A DNA stretch of 64,000 nucleotides, taken from positions 1 through 64,000 of the forward strand of contig JAUWOU010000004.1 in NCBI GenBank assembly GCA_030612005.1. Reading direction: 5' to 3'. Position 1 is the first letter of the stretch; each line of letters opens with the position of its first letter. The notes beneath the pieces were generated by a model. It ran no database searches. It was not told the DNA's origin and worked only from the letters and a program-made list of their open reading frames with translations. The position numbers and the translations under genes are program-made. The stretch is from Candidatus Thorarchaeota archaeon. GTDB lineage: Archaea; Asgardarchaeota; Thorarchaeia; Thorarchaeales; Thorarchaeaceae. Of the stretch, positions 26,498-35,304 are shown piece after piece.

Positions 26498-27052
26498 ATG
26501 ATAGAATGGGTGGTGTATTTCTCAGCCTATCTTCTTGCAGGATTAACCCTGAAGATTGGCGATGACCTTCTTGACGAACTAGACAGACCAGATCTCTCAT
26601 GGATTCCACTTGCTCTTGCTGGTGTTCTTTTTGGTTTCATAATGACTGTATCAGAATGGGACCTTGCACTCATGACAAGCATAATCATTGGAGTCATTGT
26701 GTCAGGGAAAGTCAATCGATTGCAGTTTGTTGCGGGATTTGTACTAATATTCTCAGTGTTGATTATTTTTGGGCTTCCACCCATTAGCAATTGGCTAGAT
26801 TGGTTGGCAGTGGTCATTATGTTGTTTCTTGCAGCCGTTCTTGATGAACGAGGAAATGACTGGGCAAATCAAGAGATTTCCCCTAAGGCGTACAAATTCT
26901 TTGAGTACAGATTTACACTGAAAACTTCTGTAATCCTAATATCGATACTTTGGCCACTGCTCTTACCAGCAGCAGTAGGTCTCTGGTTTTTTGATTTGGG
27001 TTATGAAACCGCGGGCTGGATTGTAAAGAAGAATTACAATAGTGATCTATAG
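26498..27052 (+). CDS. Multi-pass membrane protein
   Basis: A 184-residue protein with about five hydrophobic segments and a conserved-looking acidic stretch, KIGDDLLDELDRPDLSW, after the first helix. No family is recognised. The arrangement is reminiscent of small prenyltransferase-like or phosphatase membrane proteins, but the needed motifs are absent. Its end overlaps the convergent radical SAM gene by 19 bases. Confidence 0.6.
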   Translation: MIEWVVYFSAYLLAGLTLKIGDDLLDELDRPDLSWIPLALAGVLFGFIMTVSEWDLALMTSIIIGVIVSGKVNRLQFVAGFVLIFSVLIIFGLPPISNWLDWLAVVIMLFLAAVLDERGNDWANQEISPKAYKFFEYRFTLKTSVILISILWPLLLPAAVGLWFFDLGYETAGWIVKKNYNSDL

Positions 27053-28041
27053 GCAAGGCTACAGCACACATCTTCAAAGACGGGTTCTAATTCTCGTTCT
27101 TTGGCAAAATCTACTCCTTCTTGGCTGATAAGGGCAATTCCATTGGCACCACTTCTGATTGCATACTTGTCTGTGTCAATTTTGTGTTGCCCCATTGGAC
27201 GAGCACAACCCAACAAAATTGGAATGTCTTGGAATCCTAAACGTGCTGCTGTCATCAGACGACCAATACTTTCAGGAGTCGGTGGTGTAATACTCTCCAT
27301 TGGTGTTTTCCGAACGGGACTGAGTGCAATAATAACCACTGCTGAAGGAGTTCCCTCCGATATCATTTGAAGCGCTTCAATTTCTCCTTTAATTTGTCCA
27401 TAATTCAATCCGACAAGCACATGTGGTACGGTAGGTATCTTGTGTTCTTCAAGGATATCAAGGGATTTTCGCATCTTTTGTGGACCATCATCTATATGAT
27501 AGACCTTTGAGGAAACTGTTTCATCACCAATGACATCGATCATCGCAGCATCAATTCCCGCTGCTGCAAGTTGATGAGCGGTTTCAGGTGTTACAAGACC
27601 CGTATGGACTACAACTAACATGTCCAGTTCATTCTTTACACGTCCAATTGCCTTGCCAAATCGTTCCAGTGGAACATAACCAGCAGAATCAGAGCCACCG
27701 CTAATCAGAACACCTTCTCCTCCCTGATTCTTTATCTCCAGGCAGCGCTCAAACAGTGATTCTGGGGTAAGAGTTGACTCCATGCCTTTCAGGAGCTGAC
27801 CATCACAATGTTCACAGTTCAATGAACAAGATGTACCTGTCACACTAAGAGAAGGAAAGTTGTTTGACCGAACCTGTTTATGAGCTCTAATCTTGTAGGG
27901 ATAGGCAGTGGGGCTATAACATAATAGCTTCTGATCAAATGAACTCAATCTCGATTCGAAAGCTTTGTTCATCCACTGACTAAGTTCGTCTGTGGGAGCT
28001 TGCATTATAGAATGTCCATCATTAATAATATCAAAGTTCAA
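27034..28041 (-). CDS. Radical SAM protein, biotin synthase-like (COG1856)
   Basis: A 335-residue radical SAM enzyme with CSLNCEHC (CxxxCxxC) near residues 72-79 and the GGEGVLISGGSDSAG stretch that binds SAM. The family is the archaeal group once called biotin synthase homologues. Some members are the paired lipoyl synthases LipS1/LipS2 of Thermococcus; that link is from memory and not shown by the sequence. Near the end CARPMGQHK and CC give further possible cluster ligands. It is divergent from acdA. Confidence 0.8.
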   Translation of the reverse strand: MNFDIINDGHSIMQAPTDELSQWMNKAFESRLSSFDQKLLCYSPTAYPYKIRAHKQVRSNNFPSLSVTGTSCSLNCEHCDGQLLKGMESTLTPESLFERCLEIKNQGGEGVLISGGSDSAGYVPLERFGKAIGRVKNELDMLVVVHTGLVTPETAHQLAAAGIDAAMIDVIGDETVSSKVYHIDDGPQKMRKSLDILEEHKIPTVPHVLVGLNYGQIKGEIEALQMISEGTPSAVVIIALSPVRKTPMESITPPTPESIGRLMTAARLGFQDIPILLGCARPMGQHKIDTDKYAIRSGANGIALISQEGVDFAKERELEPVFEDVCCSLAYRSLL

Positions 28042-28175
28042 GACTCTGCCTCATGATTGGAAGTCTATCAATTGTGCTATTAGGATTGTTATCTATGACC
28101 AAATGGCAAAGAACAAGTACCACTTAGGTTACAACACCATCCAGCTGAGTGTGAAAAAACGTGAATTGTGGGAAT

Positions 28176-29597
28176 ATGGAGTCAATTGACATATTTTTCA
28201 ATGCAAAGAGTGTCGCTATTTATGGAGCATCTACGAGCCAGAATAGTGTGGGACAATCAATCATTCAGAATTTTATCAAACCTCAATATGCTGGAAAGGT
28301 CTATGCAGTCAATCCAAAATATTCACAGGTACTTGGTGTTCCCTGTTTTTCAACTCTCCAAGAAATTAAAGATCCTATTGATTTAGTGATAGTTGCAGTA
28401 CCCGCGAGAATAATACCTAGGGTGTTTGATGACATAGCAGCTAAAGGTGTCAAAGCATCAATAATCATCTCTGGTGGTTTTTCAGAAACGGGTGTTATTG
28501 GTACAGAACTTGAGAATGAAGTTGTAGCGATAGCAAAGAAACATGGAATCCGTATTATTGGACCAAATTGTATTGGTGTGGTAGATACACTCAGTCATAT
28601 TGATACATTCTTCCTGCCTGAGTATAGATGTGGTAGACCAAAGCCCAGCAATGTTGCAAATATTTCACTAGTATCTCAGTCGGGAGCTTTTGCTGCAGCA
28701 ATCGCAGATTGGACTTCTGAGCTAGGTATCGGTGTTAGTAAGCTAATTAGCCTTGGTAACAAATGCGATGTAGATGATGATGATTTGCTCTGTTATCTTG
28801 CAGAAGATAATTCTACCCAGGTCATTTGCTATTACACAGAAGGGTATGATCAGAATAAAGGTCGTACTTTCTTTGATACAGCTAGCAGAGTGACTCCTAA
28901 CAAGCCTGTAATTGTTGTAAAGTCAGGAAGGGGTCAGAGAGCGAAGGCCGCTGCAAGTTCTCACACAGGTTCTCTTGCAGGTTCAGATAGTGTTGCTGAT
29001 GCAGCTTACAAGCAGTCGGGTGTAATTAGAGTAGATAACTTTGAACATATGTTTGACACCGCCAAAGCACTGGCGATGCAACCTCCAGCAAAGGGAGATA
29101 GAGTCCTTATGATTACAAATGGAGGTGGTTTGGGTGTGATGACCACCGATGCTCTTGAAGCTCTTGAGTTAGCAATACCAACCCCATCAAAGGAACTAAC
29201 AGACATTTACAAAAAACGTCTTCCATCATATTGTGCAATAGGAAATCCCATTGATGTTGTTGGAGATGCAAATGCGTCCAGATATGATATCGTCTTCGAA
29301 GAAGCAATCAAGAGTGGAGAGTATGATATGTTTGTTGTAGGTATGCTACTCCAGACACCTAGTCTAAGCATGGAAATAACCAATGTCATTGCAAACCATC
29401 AGCGTCAATCTAGTCTTCCCTTTGTCGTGGTTTCTATGGGCGGTGGTTTCACAACTAAGGCTGGAGAGATTATGGAGTTAATGGGTGTACCAACATATGC
29501 AACTGGTGAGAAAGCAGCACTTGCAGCAAAGGGATTGGCACAATATGGTGAAATCAAATACAGAGATATATTCAACAAAACTCTTGCAAGTTCATAA
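28176..29597 (+). CDS. acdA: ADP-forming acyl-CoA synthetase, alpha subunit
   Basis: Alpha subunit of the ADP-forming acetyl/acyl-CoA synthetase, which converts acyl-CoA, ADP and phosphate to the free acid and ATP in archaeal fermentation. It starts with a CoA-binding Rossmann domain (VAIYGASTS) and has IIGPNCIGVVD. The histidine in SSHTGSLAGSD (about residue 260) is the phosphorylated residue. I chose the ATG at 28176 (MESIDIFF); an in-frame ATG at 28161 adds five residues. The matching beta subunit lies 752 bases downstream, separated by a TnpB remnant. Confidence 0.93.
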   Translation: MESIDIFFNAKSVAIYGASTSQNSVGQSIIQNFIKPQYAGKVYAVNPKYSQVLGVPCFSTLQEIKDPIDLVIVAVPARIIPRVFDDIAAKGVKASIIISGGFSETGVIGTELENEVVAIAKKHGIRIIGPNCIGVVDTLSHIDTFFLPEYRCGRPKPSNVANISLVSQSGAFAAAIADWTSELGIGVSKLISLGNKCDVDDDDLLCYLAEDNSTQVICYYTEGYDQNKGRTFFDTASRVTPNKPVIVVKSGRGQRAKAAASSHTGSLAGSDSVADAAYKQSGVIRVDNFEHMFDTAKALAMQPPAKGDRVLMITNGGGLGVMTTDALEALELAIPTPSKELTDIYKKRLPSYCAIGNPIDVVGDANASRYDIVFEEAIKSGEYDMFVVGMLLQTPSLSMEITNVIANHQRQSSLPFVVVSMGGGFTTKAGEIMELMGVPTYATGEKAALAAKGLAQYGEIKYRDIFNKTLASS

Positions 29598-29833
29598 ATA
29601 ATTTCCGTTGAAGATTGTAAGAAAATGTGTTAAATATTCATTAAGATAATAGTTTATGAATATTTGACACTTATTAATCAAATTAGAAATCAAACAACAC
29701 CCAATCAATATCTCAATTCCCCCTTCATTTCAGTGGTATCTAAGTATGAAAAAGCTCAGAAATCTACTAAGATATTTTCTTCGTATTTAGAGAAATTGAA
29801 TGAGCTCATATACTCGCACTAGTATGTAATAGT
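29598..29833. other. A+T-rich gap after acdA
   Basis: First part of the 752-base gap between acdA and acdB. It is A+T-rich and has no credible coding frame. It probably holds the acdA transcript end and the left flank of the TnpB remnant. I see no clear terminator or left-end structure. Confidence 0.6.
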
Positions 29834-30257
29834 ATGAGAGGACTAGGTATGTGGACTAGAGCAGTTGTTCGAGGAACAACTAATCGACGTGCGCGACTGA
29901 AAGCCCGAAAGAAGAAACCTTCTTCCAAAGGGAAGTCCTTACTCTCTATAAATGAACCAACATCAGGTTCCGGAGAGTCCGCGGCTGTTCACTTTGTCCA
30001 GTTGGACCTTGTCAGTTTCTGTGATGGAACGGGTGAGAGTGATAATGACCCCGCCGTGGTAAGAACTGTGGAAACGCTCACTGTCGTTGGAAGTGATGTA
30101 TCAACATCAGTACAGGAGAAAGAAGCCAGGTCTTCAGGAGGGATACCATCCCGATGAACGTCGACAAAGCTCTTGCTAAGTTTAGCATTTTCTCGAAAAT
30201 GCTGGATGGTGGTGACACTGGCAGGAGAAGGGCGGAACATAGAAATATCTTACAGTT
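29834..30257 (+). mobile_element. TnpB right-end remnant (guide-RNA part only)
   Basis: This stretch aligns with the last 130 codons and right end of the tnpB at 8979-10715, without the nuclease domain. Shared protein-level blocks include GLGMW, LKARxK, SS.GKS and SVQ..EA. Shared bases include GGACTAGG.ATGTGG, CTGAAAGCCCG, ATGCTGG and the closing TCTTACAGTT at 30248-30257. A reading frame of 107 codons (29834-30157) survives. It is either a decayed element or a solo guide-RNA unit served by the intact TnpB in trans. It sits between acdA and acdB. Confidence 0.7.
30184..30203 (+). other. Hairpin in the TnpB remnant
   Basis: AGCATTTT at 30184-30191 and AAAATGCT at 30196-30203 pair perfectly around a CTCG tetraloop. 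It lies about 45 bases before the right end TCTTACAGTT, where a guide-RNA scaffold stem would be expected. The intact element does not show the same stem sequence. Confidence 0.6.
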
Positions 30258-30349
30258 AAGAATTACTCACCATTAAATGTAGGATATAAGTTATAACCAT
30301 AAAAGGAACGGAAACTGTGGTAGCAAATAGAGCTGAGGTCTGAAAAGCG

Positions 30350-31084
30350 ATGAAAGAAGCCCAAAAAATCTTCAAGACTGCCCTCGAAGAGGGAAGAACG
30401 TTTGTACTGGAGCACGAAGCAAAGGACATAATGAAAGCATATGGGATTCCCATTCCAGCTTATGATACTGCGGTGACTGCAGATGAGGCTGTAGAAAAGT
30501 CCAAAGCTATCGGTTTTCCTGTAGTACTCAAAATCCTCTCAAAGGATGTTTTGCACAAATCCGACGCAGGAGGAGTGAAAATCAATCTTAAGAATGAAGA
30601 AGAGGTTCGCAAAGCGTTCACTGAGATTATGGATAACGCAAAGAACTATGGAAAAGAGAAAGGCATTGATGTGGATCTGAGTCGAGGAGTATTCATTTCA
30701 GATTTCGCAGATATGGGTACAGAGATTATTGTCGGTGTCACAAAAGATCCTCAGTTTGGGCATGCACTGATGGCAGGTCTTGGTGGCATTTTTGTTGAAG
30801 TCTTGAAAGACGTATCTTTCAGATTGATTCCATTCACCGAGAATGATGCCAGAGAGATGTTGAAGGAACTAAAAGCATACAAGATATTGGAAGGTATCCG
30901 TGGCGAACCTCCAAGAGATGTAGATTCTCTAGTCAATGTCATGTTGGCTGTATCCAAGATGATTGAAGAGAATCCTGAAATCATAGAACTAGATTGCAAT
31001 CCAACCTTTGTGTATGAAAAAGGGAAGGGGACTCTAGTTGTTGATGCACGGATTCTGATTGGTAGCTCGGAAGCTAGCCACTAA
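30350..31084 (+). CDS. acdB: ADP-forming acyl-CoA synthetase, beta subunit
   Basis: ATP-grasp beta subunit partner of acdA, making ATP from the phosphoenzyme. The 244-residue length fits. It opens with a helical segment, LEHEAKDIMKAYGIPIP, then VVLKILSKDVLHKSDAGGVK, the nucleotide-binding block containing the second active-site histidine. It closes with IIELDCNPTFVY. In many archaea alpha and beta are adjacent; here the TnpB remnant separates them. Its end overlaps the convergent gene by 11 bases. Confidence 0.94.
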   Translation: MKEAQKIFKTALEEGRTFVLEHEAKDIMKAYGIPIPAYDTAVTADEAVEKSKAIGFPVVLKILSKDVLHKSDAGGVKINLKNEEEVRKAFTEIMDNAKNYGKEKGIDVDLSRGVFISDFADMGTEIIVGVTKDPQFGHALMAGLGGIFVEVLKDVSFRLIPFTENDAREMLKELKAYKILEGIRGEPPRDVDSLVNVMLAVSKMIEENPEIIELDCNPTFVYEKGKGTLVVDARILIGSSEASH

Positions 31085-32297
31085 TCAACTTGTAAAGAAG
31101 AATCAGACCTCTCTTTATATCAGAATCCTCAATTGGAGTGGTTGCAGAGTCTTTGGTACTACTGGCTAATAGTAATATCAATGCAATAAGGCGTGGTACA
31201 AGACGGGCATATTGAAGGAGAAAATCCCTGTTTCCAGTGGAATCTACGATTAAACCTTCAAGTCGTCTGATTAAGAGCTGAATACGTTCGTCAACTCCAT
31301 CTCCAGGACGAAGACTCTTGAAAATAGCCACAGCTGATGAATCATTTTGAAGGAAATCAGATGATACTCCGACACTCTCTATTAGATCTAATGCACCAAC
31401 AATGATGGCATCATAGTGCTCTTCTTCCAGACGTTCAATACCCTGTTTCACTGCTTGAAGTTGACCAAGTAGTCTTAATGAATTTGTGAGAATTGAGCGA
31501 GATGCACCTGAAGTTGCCTTTGCCATTTGAATAAGATGCTCACCATGTTCTTTCTCAAGACTTGCAGCAACTGATGCATTTAGCTTCTTTTCAAATCCTG
31601 GAGAAAAATTAACACTTGCAGCCTTTGGAAGTAAAGTGTGAGTTCCTAGTTGACGAACAATAGAGAGTGCTTTGAAATCGTCAAGGCTGACGTAGAATAG
31701 AAGTATACGGACAACATCATAAGCTGTTTCAAAATCAGCTTCTGACGCAACATTTCTACCCTGACCCTTGCATGCAAATGCACTAAGTAGAGCCCAAGCA
31801 GAGAGCATACCATTACAGAGCCGTTCAACCTCTCCTGATTTTTCAATTTCGTGTTCTTCAAGAAACCTAGAGAGTTTGTCAGTAGACCCAGAGATTCTTT
31901 GAAGAGTTGTTCCACCAACATGAAGATCGGCAATGGATTTGATGAAACCGCGAGCTTCACGGGAGGGAGGTCTCAGAACAATACTTGGTTCCTGTCGTGT
32001 AACTGTCCACCACTTAGAAGCAGAAGTAAGATAGTCAAGAAGGTCAATTGACATTGTTAGGTGACTTTGATTAGCACTTGTTTCAGAGTCTATTAATGCA
32101 ATCAAGCGTGTTGTGAGATCAAGAAACCTATTGAGATGGATAGATAGTTTTTCGCCAGCAAATACAAAATCAGTAAATCTAGATACGACTGAATTAATCT
32201 GTTCTGTTATTTTGTCATCGAGCTGTGTTTGCACGAGACCTCGATAGACATCAACTGGAGTTCTAGCCAAAGCCTCATTGTCTCCTAATATCAACAA
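31074..32297 (-). CDS. Unknown helical protein
   Basis: A 407-residue protein predicted by eye to be nearly all helical, with amphipathic stretches and no membrane segment until a short hydrophobic run near 375-390 (VPRLIALILLLA). I recognise no family and no catalytic motif. Residues 185-225 (TAYDVVRILLFYVSLDDF) recall the helical lid of an AAA+ or MCM protein, but no ATPase domain is present. It is on the same strand as uppS and lies 39 bases downstream of it. Confidence 0.65.
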   Translation of the reverse strand: MLILGDNEALARTPVDVYRGLVQTQLDDKITEQINSVVSRFTDFVFAGEKLSIHLNRFLDLTTRLIALIDSETSANQSHLTMSIDLLDYLTSASKWWTVTRQEPSIVLRPPSREARGFIKSIADLHVGGTTLQRISGSTDKLSRFLEEHEIEKSGEVERLCNGMLSAWALLSAFACKGQGRNVASEADFETAYDVVRILLFYVSLDDFKALSIVRQLGTHTLLPKAASVNFSPGFEKKLNASVAASLEKEHGEHLIQMAKATSGASRSILTNSLRLLGQLQAVKQGIERLEEEHYDAIIVGALDLIESVGVSSDFLQNDSSAVAIFKSLRPGDGVDERIQLLIRRLEGLIVDSTGNRDFLLQYARLVPRLIALILLLASSTKDSATTPIEDSDIKRGLILLYKLISG

Positions 32298-32336
32298 ATA
32301 AAATGGAGGGCATATAAAACACTGTGTTGTTTGAAA

Positions 32337-33113
32337 TCACTTACCATATCTTCGTGACCGGGCACCATAGGAACGTAATGCACGCCAAATATCAATTCGT
32401 CTCACTGCAGGCCAATAAATCTGTGCAAAGTATAGTTCAGAATAAGCAGATTGCCAGAGAAGGAAACCCGATAATCGCTCTTCGCCGGATGTTCGAATAA
32501 TGAGATCTGGGTCTGGTACACCATTGGTATAGAGATGGCCTTCAATTACATCCTCATTGATGTCAGCAGGGCTCATTGTACCGGCCTCTATCTTCTCGCC
32601 AATGGCCTTCACTGCATCCACAAGTTCTGCTCGACCAGAGTAACCAATAGCCACATTGAGAATATGGTCTGTATAATCTCGAGTTTCTTCTTCTGCAGCC
32701 ATTATTGCAATTTGAACATCTTCTGGAAGTAAATCGACTCGCCCAATGGCTTGAATCCGAACTTTGTATTTATGAACGTCGGGGTTGTCAACGACTTCTG
32801 CGAACTTATCTTTAGCCAGGGACATGATCTCTTCGACCTCATCCTTGCTTCTCTCAAAGTTCTCTACTGAAAACGCATAGAGTGTGCATACCTTGACACC
32901 TGCTTCCCAGAGAATACGTAGTACCTCCATGACCTTGGCTGCACCCTTCTGATGACCAAACCATGGGACTTCCATACCCTGTTTCTTGGCATAACGTCGG
33001 TTTCCATCAAGTATGATACCAACATGACGGGGAGCTAATTCCTTGTCTAACTGACGATACAAGAAGTATTCGTATAATCGGTAGACTGGACCAGTAATAT
33101 TCAACAGTAACAC
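32337..33113 (-). CDS. uppS: cis-Prenyltransferase (polyprenyl diphosphate synthase)
   Basis: Builds long-chain polyprenyl diphosphate, precursor of the dolichol-like lipid carrier for N-glycosylation. HVGIILDGNRRYAKK (about 30-44) contains the catalytic aspartate, followed by GHQKGAAKV, LYAFSVENFERS and near the end DLIIRTSGEERLSGFLLWQSAYSELYF, all family landmarks. At 258 residues the length is normal. The start is a GTG at 33113 with no strong ribosome site. It follows the roadblock/GTPase genes on the same strand. Confidence 0.94.
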   Translation of the reverse strand: MLLLNITGPVYRLYEYFLYRQLDKELAPRHVGIILDGNRRYAKKQGMEVPWFGHQKGAAKVMEVLRILWEAGVKVCTLYAFSVENFERSKDEVEEIMSLAKDKFAEVVDNPDVHKYKVRIQAIGRVDLLPEDVQIAIMAAEEETRDYTDHILNVAIGYSGRAELVDAVKAIGEKIEAGTMSPADINEDVIEGHLYTNGVPDPDLIIRTSGEERLSGFLLWQSAYSELYFAQIYWPAVRRIDIWRALRSYGARSRRYGK

Positions 33114-33174
33114 TCTCTGTAATGATAATTTGACATGTAAACCTAATAGAGTTGGTGCTAGGAGACCTAACGTA

Positions 33175-33543
33175 CTAAATCATCTGTGAAACCTTTTCTG
33201 CAGCACGTTTCATGTCCAAGAATATGAGACCGAGTTTGGCATTTGCAGTTGTAGAAACGGTGAGACAGGCGTTCATTCCAGCTTGAATCACAAGCAGCCA
33301 ACCATTTACACCCTTGATGTTGACCTGTTCAAGCTCACCTTTACCTAGTTCCATTGCAGCTTTTTCTCCCAGTGTTAACATTGCTGCGGTCATTGCTGCA
33401 ACCTTGGCCTCATCAACATCTGTGGGAAGTGCTGACACAATAGGGAGCCCTTCAACACTTACTATAGCACAGGCTTCAATCTCAGGAATACTTCCCTGTA
33501 GTTCATTTAGAACACCTTCGAGCGTATTTTCGCGGGATTGCAT
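33175..33543 (-). CDS. Roadblock/LC7 domain protein 1
   Basis: A 122-residue single roadblock/LC7 domain, alpha-beta, usually a dimer that binds and regulates a small GTPase (as MglB does to MglA). The pattern is IEACAIVSVEGLPIVSALP, then a helix rich in alanine, then ELEQVNIKGVNGWLLVIQAG, typical of the fold. The GTPase gene lies 17 bases upstream on the same strand, so this is its likely partner. Confidence 0.88.
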   Translation of the reverse strand: MQSRENTLEGVLNELQGSIPEIEACAIVSVEGLPIVSALPTDVDEAKVAAMTAAMLTLGEKAAMELGKGELEQVNIKGVNGWLLVIQAGMNACLTVSTTANAKLGLIFLDMKRAAEKVSQMI

Positions 33544-33560
33544 TTTGCCTCACCTGAATT

Positions 33561-34124
33561 TTACTTGTACATTCTTTTCAATATGACTTCTCGTGCTATA
33601 GCTTGGAACGCCCTCTTAACTCCTACGCCCTGAACTGCAATAGTTTCATAGATTGGAACATTGCCTCCAAGACCAAGAAGATCAAGCATTTCGTCACGTG
33701 ACATTCTATTGGGTAGGTCTCTCTTGTTGAGCATGACCACAATTGGGATTTCGCGCCCAAGAGCATCACCCAAGAATAATTTCAATTCTTCAAAGCTCTC
33801 TGTATTCTCATCACGCTGGTCTGGTGATGAGTCAGCAACAAAGAGGATTCCATCTGTACCCTGTAGTACCACCTTTCTCTGGTGACGATGGCGCTTCTGT
33901 CCTGCTACTGTAAAGACGTCAAAGAGAACGCGGCCACCTGCACTCATCGGGACGTAATCGAAGAACAATGTCCGATTGGTTTCATCCTCGATGGCAGTGA
34001 ACTCTCCCTTCTGTAGACCTTCAACTTTTCCATAAAGCCATCGCAGTGCTGTTGTCTTACCACCAAGGGATGGTCCGTAAAAGACCAGTTTCAAATGAAT
34101 TCTACCCTTGTCGTCTTTGCGAAT
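33561..34124 (-). CDS. Small GTPase, MglA/Arf-like
   Basis: Small GTPase with G1 GPSLGGKTT, G3 TVAGQ and G4 NKRD. The core VLQGTDGILFVADSS is close to the MglA/Arf-like group. A TTG at 34094 gives 177 residues. A better start is an ATT at 34124, in frame, five bases after GAGGTG (34130-34135), adding ten residues (IRKDDKGRIH). No ATG is available. The catalytic glutamine is in AGQ. It sits in a row with roadblock proteins, suggesting a GTPase/regulator module acting on membranes or a cytoskeleton. Confidence 0.9.
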   Translation of the reverse strand: MRKDDKGRIHLKLVFYGPSLGGKTTALRWLYGKVEGLQKGEFTAIEDETNRTLFFDYVPMSAGGRVLFDVFTVAGQKRHRHQRKVVLQGTDGILFVADSSPDQRDENTESFEELKLFLGDALGREIPIVVMLNKRDLPNRMSRDEMLDLLGLGGNVPIYETIAVQGVGVKRAFQAIAREVILKRMYK

Positions 34125-34129
34125 TGTAA

Positions 34130-34135
34130 CACCTC
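34130..34135 (-). promoter_or_regulatory. Ribosome-binding site before an ATT codon
   Basis: GAGGTG on the minus strand, followed by five bases and ATT (34124-34122). It is the only strong site near the GTPase start, which supports a rare ATT initiation codon or an unrecognised start. Confidence 0.5.
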
Positions 34136-34323
34136 AGTATATCGAAACTTGGGCCCTGTGATGGGAGATTGATTGAGTTAGAAATCATGTCTCATAAAAG
34201 CCTTTGTGGGACAAGAATCTCATATCTCACCATTCCAGACCTCTGATTTAGACCTTCAAGTAATATTAACTAATCTTGAGTAGATAGGACAAAACAACCA
34301 CTGCAATTGTGTGTTGCTTTTGG

Positions 34324-34788
34324 TCATACACGTTCGAGCTCAGCTAGAGCAGACTTGAGATCTTCTTCGTCAAGCTCACTTTCCTTTGGGGACAATGGCT
34401 CAACTGCTAAGAATTTGTCAAGTTCGTCAGCAAGTTGTACACCCTGCTTCTTCATCACAAGCCGGATCAGACCAATGTTAACTTCAGCCTCTGATACTAC
34501 ACAGAGTACACCTTTCCCACAGGCTGAGGCGAAGATTTTGCCCTCCGAAAATTCAGAAGTGACTATCTCAAGCTCCCCAATCTGCAGGTTCTTGCCCTGC
34601 TCCTCACTTGCACAGAAAACTGCGCTAGCGATAGCACCGATTGAATCGACATCAACAGGATAATAACTCAATTTTGACACATTAGCGATTGTGAGCCCTG
34701 TTTTGTCGACAAGTATGACCTTCTTAATACCCTTGTCCTGTCTTATGATCTCAGTCAATATTTTATCGAAGGCTTTCGGATCACTCAT
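34324..34788 (-). CDS. Roadblock/LC7 domain protein 2
   Basis: A 154-residue protein with one roadblock/LC7 domain (about 5-120: KKVILVDKTGLTIANVSK, then GKIFASACGKGVLCVVSE) and a C-terminal acidic helix (SELDEEDLKSALAELE). The extra helix may bind a partner. It follows roadblock protein 3 by 15 bases, so the two are likely one operon and may form a heterodimer. Confidence 0.85.
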   Translation of the reverse strand: MSDPKAFDKILTEIIRQDKGIKKVILVDKTGLTIANVSKLSYYPVDVDSIGAIASAVFCASEEQGKNLQIGELEIVTSEFSEGKIFASACGKGVLCVVSEAEVNIGLIRLVMKKQGVQLADELDKFLAVEPLSPKESELDEEDLKSALAELERV

Positions 34789-34803
34789 TCAAGTACACTC
34801 CAT

Positions 34804-35103
34804 TTATTCATTATCTTTGAGGACTACTAATATTACGCCCTCGCTCACATCCGGTGCGATGTTGATCTGACCCTTGGTTGTGTCCAAGGTCAGGAATTGT
34901 AACGACCCCTCACGAAGTTCCCTTACTGCATCGAGGGACTTTCCAACAAGAGAGGTAATAATTGCAGCGACGTTCTCGGTTGTTTCGGGATCTAGATCAC
35001 TGCTAAGTGGAAGACCCTCCATATTGGTCACAACAACTCCTCGTACACCTTCTTGCGACTTAAGTCGCGCTAAGATTTTCTGGAGTTTTTCTTGTGTGAT
35101 CAA
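34804..35103 (-). CDS. Roadblock/LC7 domain protein 3
   Basis: A 99-residue roadblock domain: GVRGVVVTNMEGLPLSSDLD, a helix, then QFLTLDTTKGQINIAPD. It is the minimal size of the fold. It precedes roadblock protein 2 on the same strand. Upstream lie two long palindromes and the Sec23-like gene, also on the minus strand. Confidence 0.85.
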   Translation of the reverse strand: MITQEKLQKILARLKSQEGVRGVVVTNMEGLPLSSDLDPETTENVAAIITSLVGKSLDAVRELREGSLQFLTLDTTKGQINIAPDVSEGVILVVLKDNE

Positions 35104-35196
35104 TGTACGGAATCCCCGCTTTTTTCAACTGTGCACTAACAACATTTACCCCGCAGTTGACTATTTTAGACTTGTGGAGATATGCTGCTAGGCACC

Positions 35197-35220
35197 TGTT
35201 CAAAATGCGCATTTTGAACA
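35197..35220. repeat. 24-bp perfect palindrome
   Basis: TGTTCAAAATGC followed by its exact reverse complement, with no loop. It lies about 94 bases upstream of the roadblock protein 3 start, in the gap after the Sec23-like gene. It could be an operator for a dimeric regulator or a terminator stem. Confidence 0.9.
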
Positions 35221-35254
35221 TATACAATGCTGTGTTATACTAAAATAAAGTTAG

Positions 35255-35274
35255 CCGTGCTGAATTCAGCACGG
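35255..35274. terminator. 20-bp perfect palindrome, possible terminator
   Basis: CCGTGCTGAA followed by its exact reverse complement, 30 bases downstream of the Sec23-like stop codon. On the minus strand it is followed by a T-rich run (CTAACTTTATTTTAG), which fits a stem-type terminator. Lack of any loop leaves an operator as the alternative. Confidence 0.55.
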
Positions 35275-35304
35275 TATATTCTATTGTGAGCTTGTATCTT
35301 AGGA

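Noticed and set aside
29800-29835. Left end of the TnpB remnant shared with the intact element
   Set aside because: TACTCG and TGTAATAG resemblances are short and partly in the wrong orientation, so the left boundary is left undefined.
29834-30157. An independent 107-residue protein gene
   Set aside because: It aligns with the tail of the TnpB at 8979-10715 and with its right end, so it is better read as a remnant or guide-RNA unit.
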